Shown: positions 22,755-32,936 of the stretch, in pieces
How the letters are laid out: every line of letters begins with the position of its first letter
Numbering within the stretch: the stretch's first letter is position 1
Origin: Phytopythium helicoides
Lineage: Eukaryota; Oomycota; Peronosporomycetes; Pythiales; Pythiaceae
NCBI GenBank assembly: GCA_024867545.1
Contig: JANFNE010000006.1
Coordinates: forward strand, 186,001-250,000
DNA: 64,000 nt
Direction: 5' to 3'
The notes under the pieces: generated by a model
Told to the model about the DNA's origin: nothing
Databases searched by the model: none
The model's input: only the letters and a program-made list of their open reading frames with translations
Program-made: the position numbers and the translations under genes

Positions 22755-25124
22755 ATGGCTACAAAGGCTCCTGAAGACACTGCTACTGCAGCGAGTGGCG
22801 GAATTAAAAAGGCTCCGACGTCGGAGAATATCCAAGTCTTCATTCGTATACGTCCACCAGTTGATCGAGAACTAGCACTTCAAGAATCAACCAGTTCGGG
22901 TTCTGGTCCTTCCATTCGCGCGATCGACAGCCAGGTTTGTAATTCCGCTATATGTGTCTAGCCCTCTCCATTTGGTACTTTGAAGTAGATATGTTAACCT
23001 GGAAGTGTTTATTCCCCAGACGATTGAGGTTAAGACGAGCGACTCGACAGTAAAGTGCTCATACGACGCGGTATTCGATGCATCATTCTCCCAAGAGCAA
23101 GTCTATGAGAGAGTGAGGGAATGCACGCAGTCGTTTCTCCAGGGCTTCAACTCGACGCTTTTCGCATATGGGCAGACAGGCAGTGGCAAGTCATTTACAA
23201 TGTTTGGCGCCGAGACTGATCTTTCCAGGTATCGCCCGGGACTCCAACGAAGTCTTGCTGGCATAATCCCCCGCGCTATCAAAGAGATATTTGCATCAAC
23301 AGTTCAAATGGAGGTAGATGCACAACCTGCGGTGTACTGCTCATTCGTTCAGATTTACAACGAGCAGATATTTGATCTTTTACGCGACTCAAACATGGAT
23401 CGACCCTTGGAGATTCACGAGGACCGTAAGAACGGGATCTTCGTCGAGGGTTTGTCAGAGTACGCGGTAAGAGGCGTAAACGACTGCCTTCAGTTACTTC
23501 AGGCAGGTGAGCAACACCGTGCAGTTCGATCGACACATATGAACCAAGTGAGTAGTCGTAGCCACAGCGTTTTTCAACTTCTCCTTGAGCAAAAGCGAAA
23601 GAGCGATGGCGCTATACTGAAGTCAAAGTTCAACCTTGTCGACCTTGCCGGCTCCGAGAAATGGCATATGGGCAGTGATATGGTGGTGAGTTTGTGACTT
23701 GTCTTCCATTCATGTGGACCCTGGCTCACATCATGGCATGAACTGCCAGGACCATCATATCTCGGAGATGAACAGTATCAACTTGAGCTTGCATACACTT
23801 GGACGCTGTATTGCGGCTCTTTCATCGCGCTCTGGAGCTGGAAGTCATTCTCACATACCATATCGCGACTCGAAACTTACACGACTGCTCCAGGACAGCC
23901 TTGGTGGAAACACGAAAACGAAGATTATTGCGACTTTGTCCCCATCACTAGACTGTGTGGATGAGTCAGTGTCGACTCTCAAGTTTGCAGACCGAGCCAA
24001 GAAAGTTATGGTTGTCGTGAGAGTAAATGAGCATCGTACTGTCGACCCTGCGTACGTAGAGAAACTGGAGCGCGAGCTCGAGCAGCTTCGAGAAATCGTT
24101 CGAGTGCTGAGAGGGCCAACCAGTAAATGTCCAGCAACCAACGACGATGATAGCAACAACAGCACCGATAGTCATGCCACGGAGAGCGATGAAGATGACG
24201 GAAGTGGTGATTGCGACACCGATCGAATCAAAGCACGACTGGTTCGAATAACACAAGAAAATGTCGCACTAAGACGGCAGACCGAGAGCTACCAGAAGGA
24301 AATTGAACTGCTACGGAAACAACAGTCAAGGGGACAGTCATGTATCGGGAGTGCTATGGCACCCGACCCTCAAGTTTTACAAGCGAAAACAGTAGGTTCT
24401 TCGGTTGTTGTAAATATATATATACTATCGTAGCTAACAGCTCGACATGATTGTGCATCAGCAACTTGAAGACACACTCAGACAACTCAAGGATGCCTCT
24501 GATCGATTTTTCCGTTTTGAAATCGAAGAGGAAGAGCTCAAAACCATTCATTCGAGGCTTTTCAAAGGCATATCTGGAACGCTGAGTACAAGCTCGCCGT
24601 TTCCCCGGCCACGTGAGTTGATATATATTTCCTTTTGGTAGGTTCAACCATACTGACATATCTCTTGGTGGACAGCCCCTGCATCACTCAAATCGGCAGG
24701 GTCTTTTTCTTCGTCCAGTGGCAGTAGTAAAATAGCTTCAGGCCCTCTCGATATGATGTATCGCGTGCGAGCAAGATCAACCAGTGCTGCACCGTCATGC
24801 AGCGCATCAACAAAAGCTGGTCTTGATCCCAGGGAAACCCAGACATGGAAAAATGACGCACAAAACGGAAAAGGTCCGATATCAATGGAGAAGGAACTCG
24901 AGATGTCACGCAAGGCTATTGAGAAGCAGCAGAAACTGCAGAACTGGCTCGTTGAGAAAGAGCGACGAGAGTTACTCAAGCTGCAGGCTGAACAACAGTA
25001 TATCGAAGAGCAGCGACGACAGGCCGCTGAGAAAGATGCAAAATTCTTTCGCCATGCAGCGGCAACTAAGCGCAAACTGATTATGGCGGCGGCTGCCTCT
25101 GACTCGCCAAAGTCAGCTGTCTGA
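22755..25124 (+). CDS. Kinesin with N-terminal motor
   Basis: Exons 22755-22934, 23020-23685, 23750-24391, 24441-24612 and 24676-25124; 702 residues. Motor domain about residues 22-400: IQVFIRIRPP, P-loop GQTGSGKSFTMFG, switch I NQVSSRSHSVFQ, switch II NLVDLAGSEK, and the microtubule-facing HIPYRDSKLTRLLQDSLGG. The Ser in GQTGSGKS is a small deviation from the usual Thr. A short coiled coil follows (VEKLERELEQLREIVRVL), then an acidic Asp/Ser linker, a second coiled coil and a final Lys/Glu/Gln-rich helix. Plus-end-directed transport along microtubules is expected from motor placement; the subfamily is unclear. An in-phase ATG exists at 22473, so the N-terminus could be longer. Convergent with the RNA exonuclease gene. 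Confidence 0.9.
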
Positions 25125-25271
25125 AACCTGCAGGAAGAATCACATCGACCCTTGTGATTCTCCGAACCAGAAGAAAGTATGTGGGAAGCGCATCAACAAA
25201 GAAGACTAGTCTATGATCCGTGTAAATATACCTGGCACTGTGCTCGCGCCTTTGTATCTACTGTAGGCACC

Positions 25272-26711
25272 TCACATGACGCCAACTTGGATGTTTTTGA
25301 AGGTCTTACCCTTCGAATTGACAACCGCAATGGTTTTTTGGGCACGGCCTATCGAGTCGAGGGTAGGCTTTCCCTTGCTGCTAATGCACTCAAAGGCGAG
25401 AGCAGCGTGCGCATTTGTTGCAAACGTGAGATTGCACGATCCCTTGTTTTTGCCAGGTGGCCACTTGACCTGCTCAACAGCCGTTGGCACGACTTTGGCG
25501 GTGTCGATAATGAACTTTTCAATGTCGCTGCTCAAAATGCCCTTGGGGATTCGGTGAACACGCAGCCGACAAGACCGAGCAATCGCAGCCTCCACACCGT
25601 ACTTGCTAGCACCAGTAACAACCACTGCACTGGGTTGATCACCGGCGTTTTCGTTGGACGTTTGAAGGTGAACATAGGTGCCGCTGTTCACTGGAGGCGG
25701 CAATGCAGACGATGATGAAGACGACTGATCTAGCTGAAAGGCTGTTGGAACAAGCCCCGGAGGTCCATCGTACACAACCGTGGTTTCCTGGATGCCGCGA
25801 ATCAAGCGTACTCCAGGCACGCGTGGTCCATGCAACTCGAGCGCTGACGGGATGATGCTGCCCGCGGGGTTGCGGACGGCGTACTTGGCGGCGAGCATGG
25901 AAGCCTGTGCATCGATAGTACTGTCGTGGCCGTCAGGCATTTCGAACTTGAGCAGGAATTTCGTGAGATCCTTCAGTCCTGGTGTGCGGCGGTTCTCGCC
26001 TCCATCCTTTCGCTGGTAGATGAGCGCCGTGTCAATGACTCGGCGATGGTCGATACGCATAGCCGCTAGATCGCCAGAGACAGAGTGCCCGACTACAATC
26101 GTGTCGCTTGAAATGTACTTGAGCATCTTCTTCTGCACCTTTTCCATGGAGATCTTGGACTGCGCGATCATATCCATCGTGATACCGTGGATATCCGTCT
26201 TGGGATCAATAAGCTTCGTGCCGGGCTCTGGCTGGTGCACGATGAAATCCGCGAAGACGTTACGCAGCATATCCTCTCCATCCACCGCAGAAACTCTGCA
26301 CAACGCGTTGGAGATCCTGCGGCCGTCCGTGGCCACGGTCACGCACATCTCGCAGTCGACCGCGACGATCTTGAGGTGCTTGCCCTTCTTCTTCTTGCTG
26401 GGCTTCTTGGGCGTCACCCATCCGGGCTCCGAGTTGGACGGGAACGAGAACAGCTTGTCGAAGTTTGGGTGCTGCTGCGTGAGCTGCACGAGCCGCTCCC
26501 AGTCCTCGTCCGTCACCGGAAAGCCCAGATCACCAGCCAGCAGCCCCAGCATGACCTCTCGAGCAGCCAGCGTCACCTCCTCGAGCCGCTGCTTCTTGCT
26601 GCCGGACGAAGCTTTGCTGGCCGCCGCTGCCTGCTCCGCTGTCATCCCAAGCTCCTCTAGTCGCCGCTTCTGCCGCTCCACGGCGCGCTGCACGTGCTCG
26701 GGCACCTCCAT
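25272..26711 (-). CDS. REXO/SDN-type DEDDh 3'-5' RNA exonuclease
   Basis: Single exon, 479 residues. Exonuclease core about residues 113-290 with the catalytic acidic residues of the DnaQ-like fold: ExoI AVDCEMC (Asp and Glu), ExoII VVGHSVSGDLAAMRI (Asp) and ExoIII HDSTIDAQASM (His and Asp). A Lys-rich run (KKPSKKKKGKHLK) precedes the core and may be a nucleolar signal. The last 100 residues (RLRVHRIPKGILSSDIEKFI, SCNLTFATNAHAALAF) look like a divergent RRM, as seen in plant small-RNA-degrading nucleases. Expected to trim or degrade small or structured RNAs in nucleus or nucleolus. Start chosen at 26711, the only suitable ATG. Divergent from the Ap4A phosphorylase with 174 bp between start codons. 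Confidence 0.9.
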   Translation of the reverse strand: MEVPEHVQRAVERQKRRLEELGMTAEQAAAASKASSGSKKQRLEEVTLAAREVMLGLLAGDLGFPVTDEDWERLVQLTQQHPNFDKLFSFPSNSEPGWVTPKKPSKKKKGKHLKIVAVDCEMCVTVATDGRRISNALCRVSAVDGEDMLRNVFADFIVHQPEPGTKLIDPKTDIHGITMDMIAQSKISMEKVQKKMLKYISSDTIVVGHSVSGDLAAMRIDHRRVIDTALIYQRKDGGENRRTPGLKDLTKFLLKFEMPDGHDSTIDAQASMLAAKYAVRNPAGSIIPSALELHGPRVPGVRLIRGIQETTVVYDGPPGLVPTAFQLDQSSSSSSALPPPVNSGTYVHLQTSNENAGDQPSAVVVTGASKYGVEAAIARSCRLRVHRIPKGILSSDIEKFIIDTAKVVPTAVEQVKWPPGKNKGSCNLTFATNAHAALAFECISSKGKPTLDSIGRAQKTIAVVNSKGKTFKNIQVGVM

Positions 26712-26847
26712 GGCGCCTCCAAGTCGGCAAATAGGCGTCCTCCAGTCAAAAAAGCGTCGCCGTCACACGCGCTTCTTTCCTCTGGTTGGCTGAAATACAT
26801 CCATCATACGAATCCTATTTGCTGGAAAGGGAGTCGTAGTGGATGTG

Positions 26848-26852
26848 ATTGG
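26848..26852 (-). promoter_or_regulatory. CCAAT box between exonuclease and Ap4A phosphorylase
   Basis: TGATTGGTTG on the plus strand, which is a CCAAT box read on the minus strand. It lies 137 bp upstream of the exonuclease ATG and 34 bp before the Ap4A phosphorylase ATG, inside a 174-bp divergent gap. A role in NF-Y-type activation of both genes is inferred. Confidence 0.4.
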
Positions 26853-26885
26853 TTGAAACGCAATGCCTTGACGGCAATATGGAAG

Positions 26886-27989
26886 ATGGCGAGCGAGGGG
26901 AAGATGCTGCGGAAGGCCGTGCTGGAGGCCACGGCGCGCGCCACGGCGTCGCAGGCGCTCAAGAAGATCACGACGGGCCATGAGCTGCTGCCTGCGGGCC
27001 CTCTGGGCGTGCGCTACGTGCTTTTCTCGGCCGATTTGAGCCAGCGGAAGCCGAAATCGCAGCCCAAAGACGCCCCCAAGCCCGCGTTCAGAGACCCGTT
27101 CGCGGCCGAGAACCTGGAGCAGGACCTGTTTGTCTCGCGCATCCACGACGAGCACAACCTCGTGCTCAACAAGTTCTGCGTCGTGGAGGAGCACGTGGTG
27201 CTGCCCACGATCGACTTTAAGCCGCAGGAGGAACCGCTGACTGTCCAGGACCTTCGCGCCATGTGGACGGCGATGGCGGGACTTGACGGCTTCGCCTTCT
27301 TCAACTGCGGCTACGAGAGCGGCGCCAGCCAGCCCCACAAGCACATGCAGCTTAACTCATACCCGTCCTTCAAGCAGTTCACCGGGCTCGACATGGTGAG
27401 ATTTGCTAGGCATGGTCTCGACGCTTGTCTAGTTGGGTTGGGTGGCTGACTGATACCCTTGGGAATGCTGCAGCCGCCGCTTCTCCACTTCATTGACGAG
27501 AAGCTGCGCGCATACCCCAAGTCTGAGACTGTCCACCTGCCCGAGCTTCCTTTCCTCCACTTCCTCCACCGCATCGACATCTCGCTCGACGTTGATTCCC
27601 AGGTAGCAGCAGGTAAGAAGAGATCTCGACGGACTTGTCTTCCAGCAAACCACCTCACGATCCTCATGAACCATGCAGATCGGCTCCATGAGATCTACAG
27701 CAAGGTCATGGGCGAGATGAACGGCATCGCGTACCCAAAGATCCCGAACTCCAACCCCGATCCGAATTCGACGCTGCCGATCGCGTACAACCTACTGCTG
27801 ACATCGTCGTTCCTGTTCGTTATCCCGCGCAAGACCCAGGCGTTCGAGGGCATCGAGGTCAACTCGATTGGCTTTATCGGGTCGTTCTTTGTGCGTGACG
27901 ACGCGCAGCGCTCGATTCTGCTCGCCGACGGGCCGATGGAGCTGCTGCGCCGCGTCACATTCCCTCCCGCGCTCGTCAGTGAGCTGTGA
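26886..27989 (+). CDS. Ap4A phosphorylase (ATP adenylyltransferase)
   Basis: Exons 26886-27395, 27474-27612 and 27679-27989; 319 residues, the usual size for the fungal APA1/APA2 type. Carries the HIT-superfamily active site ESGASQPHKHMQL (H-x-H-x-Q) near residue 150, preceded by FCVVEEHVVLPT. The C-terminal ATP adenylyltransferase domain has YNLLLTSSFLFVIPRKTQ and GFIGSFFVRD. The enzyme phosphorolyses diadenosine tetraphosphate to ADP and ATP in the cytosol, clearing a stress-associated dinucleotide. All three exons are in phase. Unusually GC-rich first exon. The start ATG is the first after the promoter gap shared with the exonuclease gene. Confidence 0.9.
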
Positions 27990-28481
27990 TCACCCTCGGA
28001 GCTCGCTCATGAGCGCCAGAACACGTTGAAGTGGTCATGCCAATCAAAAGTTTTTATAATACTCGAGTGAAGTTACTTGCAATGCTCCTATGAGCGAATC
28101 GAGCGACGCTGCATGCGGCGGCTACGCCTACTGTAGCCATGCAGTGGTCGCGAATAAATAAGGCTGCTTGGGTGGAGCTGCCTGGAATAAGAAACTAACT
28201 TGTCGCCGTGGGAGGCTGGTGGTGGCGGTGGTCGCCTCGTCGGGTCCTCCGTCGCCGCTCGTTGCTAGGGAATCCGCCCATCCCCCACCCATAATATATA
28301 GGATTTTGTATGGGTCTGGGATCTTTCGCTCGCCATGACATGAGCATGGAGCATTGGGGGGCGAAGACTCTAGAGTGACGAGCCGAGGCGAAGCGAGCGA
28401 AGGCGCGAAAGCACACAGCCGGCCCACGGCCGCGCTGACACTTCGACCGTGAACGCTGCAAGTTGGAGGGGAGCCAGGCGC
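27990..28481. other. Intergenic, convergent 3' flanks
   Basis: About 490 bp between the stop codons of the Ap4A phosphorylase and the PX protein. It contains AATAAA-like signals (28154 region) and a CG-rich tract, but no frame with coding character and no recognisable RNA gene. Confidence 0.4.
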
Positions 28482-29216
28482 CTAGACCCGGATACCGGCG
28501 CCGTAGGTCTCGAGCGTGTGGGCCTTCCACCCGTCGAGGCTCATGCGGCGCTTCTTGGCGTTGAGGATCTCCTCCATGTGCTCACAGAAGTCCTCCTCGA
28601 CCTCGAGGAAGACGAGCACGTCCTGCAGGAAGCGGCACTCGGGGTGCAGCGATGTCGGCGCCGTGCGGTGCAGGATGGCGAACACGATCTGCAGAAAGTT
28701 GTTCATCTCGGCCTGGCGCTTGTCGAGGTCGGCGTGGCCCAGGAACGGCACGCGCTTGGCGAACTTGAGCCGGTCGAGGAACGTGCGCGTCACGTCGAAC
28801 GGACAGCCCTTGGCGCCCTCGCAGCGGCACTTCATGCTCCGCCCGGCCAAAAGGCTGGACGCGTCGGGGTGTCCCCCGACGCGCAGCAGCAGCGAGCGGC
28901 GCAGGCGGCGGAAGTCGTCGAACGAGCGCGCGAGCAGCTGGCACGAGCGGCGCTCGTCCTGGAAGGCGCGGCGGCCGGGCACGATCGTCTCGACCGAGAC
29001 GACGAACGTGGCGGCCTTGGCCTCGCCCTCGACGTGCGAGACCGAGGCCGAGAGCGTCTTGAGGATCTTGGGGTCGATCTGCGTCGGCGCGCGCTCGATC
29101 GTGGCGCGCGAGCGCAGCGCCATCTCGGCCTCGTTGGCGATCGTGGCCCGCCTCGTCACCGACTGCGGCGACAGCGACGGCTGCAGCGCGTACACGTGCA
29201 TGTCGTTCATACTCAT
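28482..29216 (-). CDS. PX (phox homology)-domain protein
   Basis: Single exon, 244 residues from the ATG at 29216 (MSMNDMHVYAL). The open frame extends 435 bases further upstream but those bases look non-coding. Residues about 55-225 read as a PX domain: a beta meander (KTLSASVSHVEG, ATFVVSVETI), the RSFDDFRRLRRSLL segment where the phosphoinositide-contacting Arg normally sits, an insert with CRCEGAKGC, then RTFLDRLKFAKRVPFLG and RQAEMNNFLQIVFAIL. PX domains target proteins to phosphoinositide-bearing endosomal membranes. The insert with clustered Cys is unusual and could bind a metal. No other domain is present, so this may be an adaptor. Strong GC bias throughout. Confidence 0.7.
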   Translation of the reverse strand: MSMNDMHVYALQPSLSPQSVTRRATIANEAEMALRSRATIERAPTQIDPKILKTLSASVSHVEGEAKAATFVVSVETIVPGRRAFQDERRSCQLLARSFDDFRRLRRSLLLRVGGHPDASSLLAGRSMKCRCEGAKGCPFDVTRTFLDRLKFAKRVPFLGHADLDKRQAEMNNFLQIVFAILHRTAPTSLHPECRFLQDVLVFLEVEEDFCEHMEEILNAKKRRMSLDGWKAHTLETYGAGIRV

Positions 29217-31228
29217 GGCGAGTCGAGCAGGGATATGTAGTGCTGGCTTGGCTTGGTGCGGGGATCGAACTGCGGGGGAGGAAGCAACTTGCTCACTGAG
29301 CGGCTCCGAGGAGCGCGCCGGTCGGCCCTCCACCGGCTCAACGCATACTTTATCCAAGTCAAAAACGCGTCGTGTTCCCACCTGGGGCCGACTTGGCTTG
29401 GAGCGAAACGCGGAGGGACGAGCACCGTCTTTGCGTACGGTAGAGATGGGAGCGGTACGGTACGTACTGTATTTTTTGGGGCGTGTCCATGCTGTCGAGC
29501 TTATTTTTGTGTGGATGAGACACAAAATCCCATTTTGTGCGACAGGCGGCAGCCATGGTGACTTGATTGTCGTAACGGACGCACAAAATGGGATCTTTGA
29601 CGTGGATTTGTGTGACATGTGGGCGAAAACGCCAAGTCCCTTGAACCCCAAGAGACTGGGTTTTGCTCTGGGAGTCAGTGGTCAGAAAAGCCACCCTCGC
29701 ACAAATGTACAGTACCGAGACACACAAATCGACAGCTGGTTTGACACCTGCGGTGTGGGCCGGCGGCCCGAGGCGTGGCGTGCGTCCAGCATGTAAAATC
29801 CCTGCGCTTTTGCACAGTCAAACGGGCGCTCCTGCGATAGCTCCAACGCAACGCTGTCTTCCGACCGGCCGATGCCACGGCGGAGCGTCTGCCGCCGGAG
29901 TTGGTTGGTTGGTCAAGCGCGCTCCGGGCTGGGGCCGCGAGAGCTCCGGAGCCGATCCAAGACCGCGAGCCGCACGGTCTCTGGGCGATTGGCACGCTCC
30001 AATCGCAAAGAGAAAGGCCCCGCGGAGGAGGCCAGAGCAGGTGGCTTGACAGCACGCGTTACGAACTGCGTTTCAGCCACGTACGTGGTGCAGCCATTTG
30101 GTTTTTGAGCTGGGACAGCCTCGGGCGGCCGTTGTGTGTCTGTGTGGCTCGGAGCCGACCCAAATCCAAGCCGAGCGGTTGTTTGGCGCACCAAAACGCC
30201 AACTTCAAGTGCGGACGAGACTGCCCCCCACGTCGGCGTCGCCCGCTCGCCACAGCAACCTACACATCCGCCACGAGCGAGCCAGCGCCGCCGGAGCCTG
30301 TTGAAGCAGCAGCAAGGGTGGCCCAATGGCAGGTGGGCCACCATCTCTCTCTCTCTTTCTCCTCGACTTCATTCACGCCCAGCAACAGCGCAACCTCAAG
30401 GCGAGACAGTGCAGCGCCATGCTGGAGGAGCGGAGCCCCCATCACTTGCTTCTCGGCTGCTCGTCCATCCTTGCTGTAGAAATGCAGGGAAGCCGGTTGG
30501 GCGAGGCTGCTTCGTGTCTATGGAGTTTAAGTATACTGGGCAGAGGAGAATCTTTTTTCCTACGGTACGCTGCAAGACACCTCAACAATCCAACACAGAG
30601 TGATCTGCCTCGTCTGCCAGATTTGTGCTTTTGTGCTCAGTTCCTAACGACATTGGTTCGTAACCGCTGCACGCACAAAACTGAACACGCCATCTTTCTT
30701 TGCTCGCGATGCTGCACGCGGCCGGCACCGCGGCTGCGGCTGGAGCTGGAGCTGGCGCTGCCCCAGCTCCGCGCTGGATCGATGCAGGGTGCCACCTTCT
30801 CGTCCACAAAACGCTAAAAAGCTTCGCACTTGCTCTCAAATCATCTCCCACGGTCCAGAACAGTGCGGGAACGCCCGCGCTCCACTTCCACGCAACTCAT
30901 AGAGCAGGCACCACCCTGCATGCGCACGTGTAGCTGCCACGAACTAACCAACAGCGAGGGCGTTCGCACCCATGCACAATCAGCGGATCTGCGATCGCGC
31001 AGGCTGGCGACAGTGGCTCCAAAGGCGCTGACATCTGCGACCTTTGGCGTCCTCTTCCAGTCCGCAAAAGCCTATGCAACCTCCCATCTTCTACTTCAAG
31101 CCGCACACGTTGTTTCAGATCACCAAAGAGCTACAATCGTGCGTCGCGACCGTCGACCAACTTCAACTTGCCCAACTTCAAGCTGGCGACCCGACGACCT
31201 CCTAGCAGTCGAACGCGGGCGGAACGCG
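29217..31228. other. 2-kb region without a supportable gene
   Basis: Open frames here are short, overlap on several frames and show no conserved motifs. The region holds a small inverted repeat (29521-29594), a CT-rich microsatellite (around 30340-30360) and GCTGGAGCTGGAGCT-like repeats near 30735. An untranslated or regulatory role, or remnants of mobile DNA, are possible; nothing more can be supported. Confidence 0.4.
29521..29594. repeat. Short terminal-inverted-repeat-like element
   Basis: ATCCCATTTTGTGCG (29527-29541) recurs as its exact reverse complement at 29580-29594, 38 bp apart. The left copy is also half of a local hairpin CACAAAAT-CCC-ATTTTGTG (29521-29539). The arrangement resembles a tiny MITE or a structured regulatory element. 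No target-site duplication is evident. Confidence 0.45.
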
Positions 31229-32862
31229 ATGGCGACGGCTTCGAGCCGCTTGGACGCCACGCGTGACGAGCAGCGACGCGGCAGCCTCGCCCCCAGGCCA
31301 GCTCCGCGCTCGAGCGACGTGGTGGTGGTGGCGCCTGAGGCGCTGGCGCTCGCGGCGGTCGAGTGGCAGACCCGCTCGGAGCTTGAGCAAGCAGCCAAGG
31401 CGAGGCTGCAACGGCGAGTGGCGGAGCTGGAGCGAGCATTGCGGCGGTAGGCAAGTGGTGGTGATGTGGGTAGGTGTTGCAGCATGGAGTTGATACTTTT
31501 CGGGTGTACATAGAGCGCAAACGGACGTCAAGCGGAGGAGAGAGCTCCCCAACAATGAGACGTTCACCAGGACGCTCGTGGAGGAGAACCACGAGCTGCT
31601 GCGCCGCAACCGTGCGCTCGAGTCGCGACTCGCGCATGTAGGCGGGTTCTATGGCTCCGCTGGAAAAGGACCCTGAGATATGACTGACCGGCCGCTTTGT
31701 TGTCGAGCAGTATCAAGGGAGAGGCCGCGTTGTAGTTGCGGCGACAGCTGTGACGGAAGACGACAAAGCTCAACAAGGTGGACGGCAAACGTCGCTTCGA
31801 CAGTCGCAGGAACGGCCCGACCAAACAACAAAGACACTCGCAGCAGATCAACCTGCTCAATCTGACGAAGTGAACAGGTCGGTAGAGACAGAAAAGGAAG
31901 AGGTCAAGGAAGCCTCTGCGCGAGCTGCACTATCGGCTGTCCGCCCACTCATCGATGCACTAAAGAAGAAGCTGCAGTCCTTGGAGACCGATCTCGACCG
32001 TCTTGGGCGAGAAAACGAGTTGCTACGCGCGGAGCTGGGCGAGGCGCAAAACAATCATCCCAAGCTGACCACCGCCAGCTCTGACCACCACGAAACTAGC
32101 GAATCAACGAAAATCGATCTTGATGCTCGTCTACAAGCTCAGACAAAGCTGCTCGACATCCTCGAAATCAAGTACAAGAGCCTCAAGAACAAAAATCAAC
32201 AGCAAACACACCTTTACCACGACAGTCTCAAACGCCAAGAAGAGCTGAGTACACAACTGTTGTCCGCTCAGCAGGCTCTCGGCGATTACCAACATCGACT
32301 CGGTCTGTATTCGGATCAGCACGCACTCGTCGAAGATCTGCAAAATGAGGTGCACATGCTACGAAGCGAAAATGCGACCTTGAACGACGCCGTCGCGACA
32401 CTCAGCTCCAGGCCGTTCGACAGGCTCTCAAAAGAGCTGCAGAAAAAGAACCTGCTGATCGCGGAGCTCGAGACTGAGAAGAGCGAATGCGAGCGCGCAC
32501 GAGATAGAGCCGAAACCGATGCGCGTGCTGCCCTTCACGCGAGTGATGCATTGAGAAAACGTGTTAAGCAGAAAGACGACGAGATCCGGAGCTTGGTAGA
32601 GCATCTCGATAGACAACGACTGGAGTGTGAACGCGTCCAGATGGAGAGAGAAGTCGCTCAACTTCAGCTACGGTTCTACGTTGCTCCGCCTGACAAGGAT
32701 CTCATGCTGGCTCTCGGGAACGCAGTTCGAGACTTGAAGAGGAAGGAGCAACTCGGCGAATCACTGGCATTTGCCGGACGGAGTATTCAAAACAGCAATA
32801 TCACACCGAAAGCGGATATGACATCATCGGTTGATAGCGACAGATCACTCGACACAAAGTAG
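31229..32862 (+). CDS. Coiled-coil protein
   Basis: Exons 31229-31446, 31514-31637 and 31711-32862; 497 residues. Almost entirely coiled coil: LEQAAKARLQRRVAELERAL in exon 1, TRTLVEENHELLRRNRALES in exon 2, and long heptads in exon 3 (LIDALKKKLQSLETDLDRLG, LLDILEIKYKSLKNKNQQQ, ELQKKNLLIAELETEKSE). A small non-coil tail follows (RFYVAPPDKDLMLALGNAV). No family is recognised; cytoskeletal, centrosomal or golgin-like scaffolding are the usual roles. The last 270 bases form the outer end of the left inverted-repeat arm, so this gene's 3' end is duplicated at 39083-39352. Its stop is 74 bp from the stop of the left copine gene. Confidence 0.75.
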
Positions 32863-32936
32863 ACTACAGGTTGAACAACGCCTTGGTCATCTATCGTGGA
32901 ATAAACATTGTGATTGTTTGCATTCGATGGCTTTAC

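Noticed and set aside
28516..29796. 426-codon plus-strand open frame over the PX gene
   Set aside because: Shadow of the GC-rich minus-strand PX gene; composition dominated by Arg, Ser and Ala without domains.
30326..30933. Several overlapping open frames in the 29.2-31.2 kb gap
   Set aside because: Short, low-complexity (Ala/Gly or Arg/Ser), mutually overlapping and without splice support.
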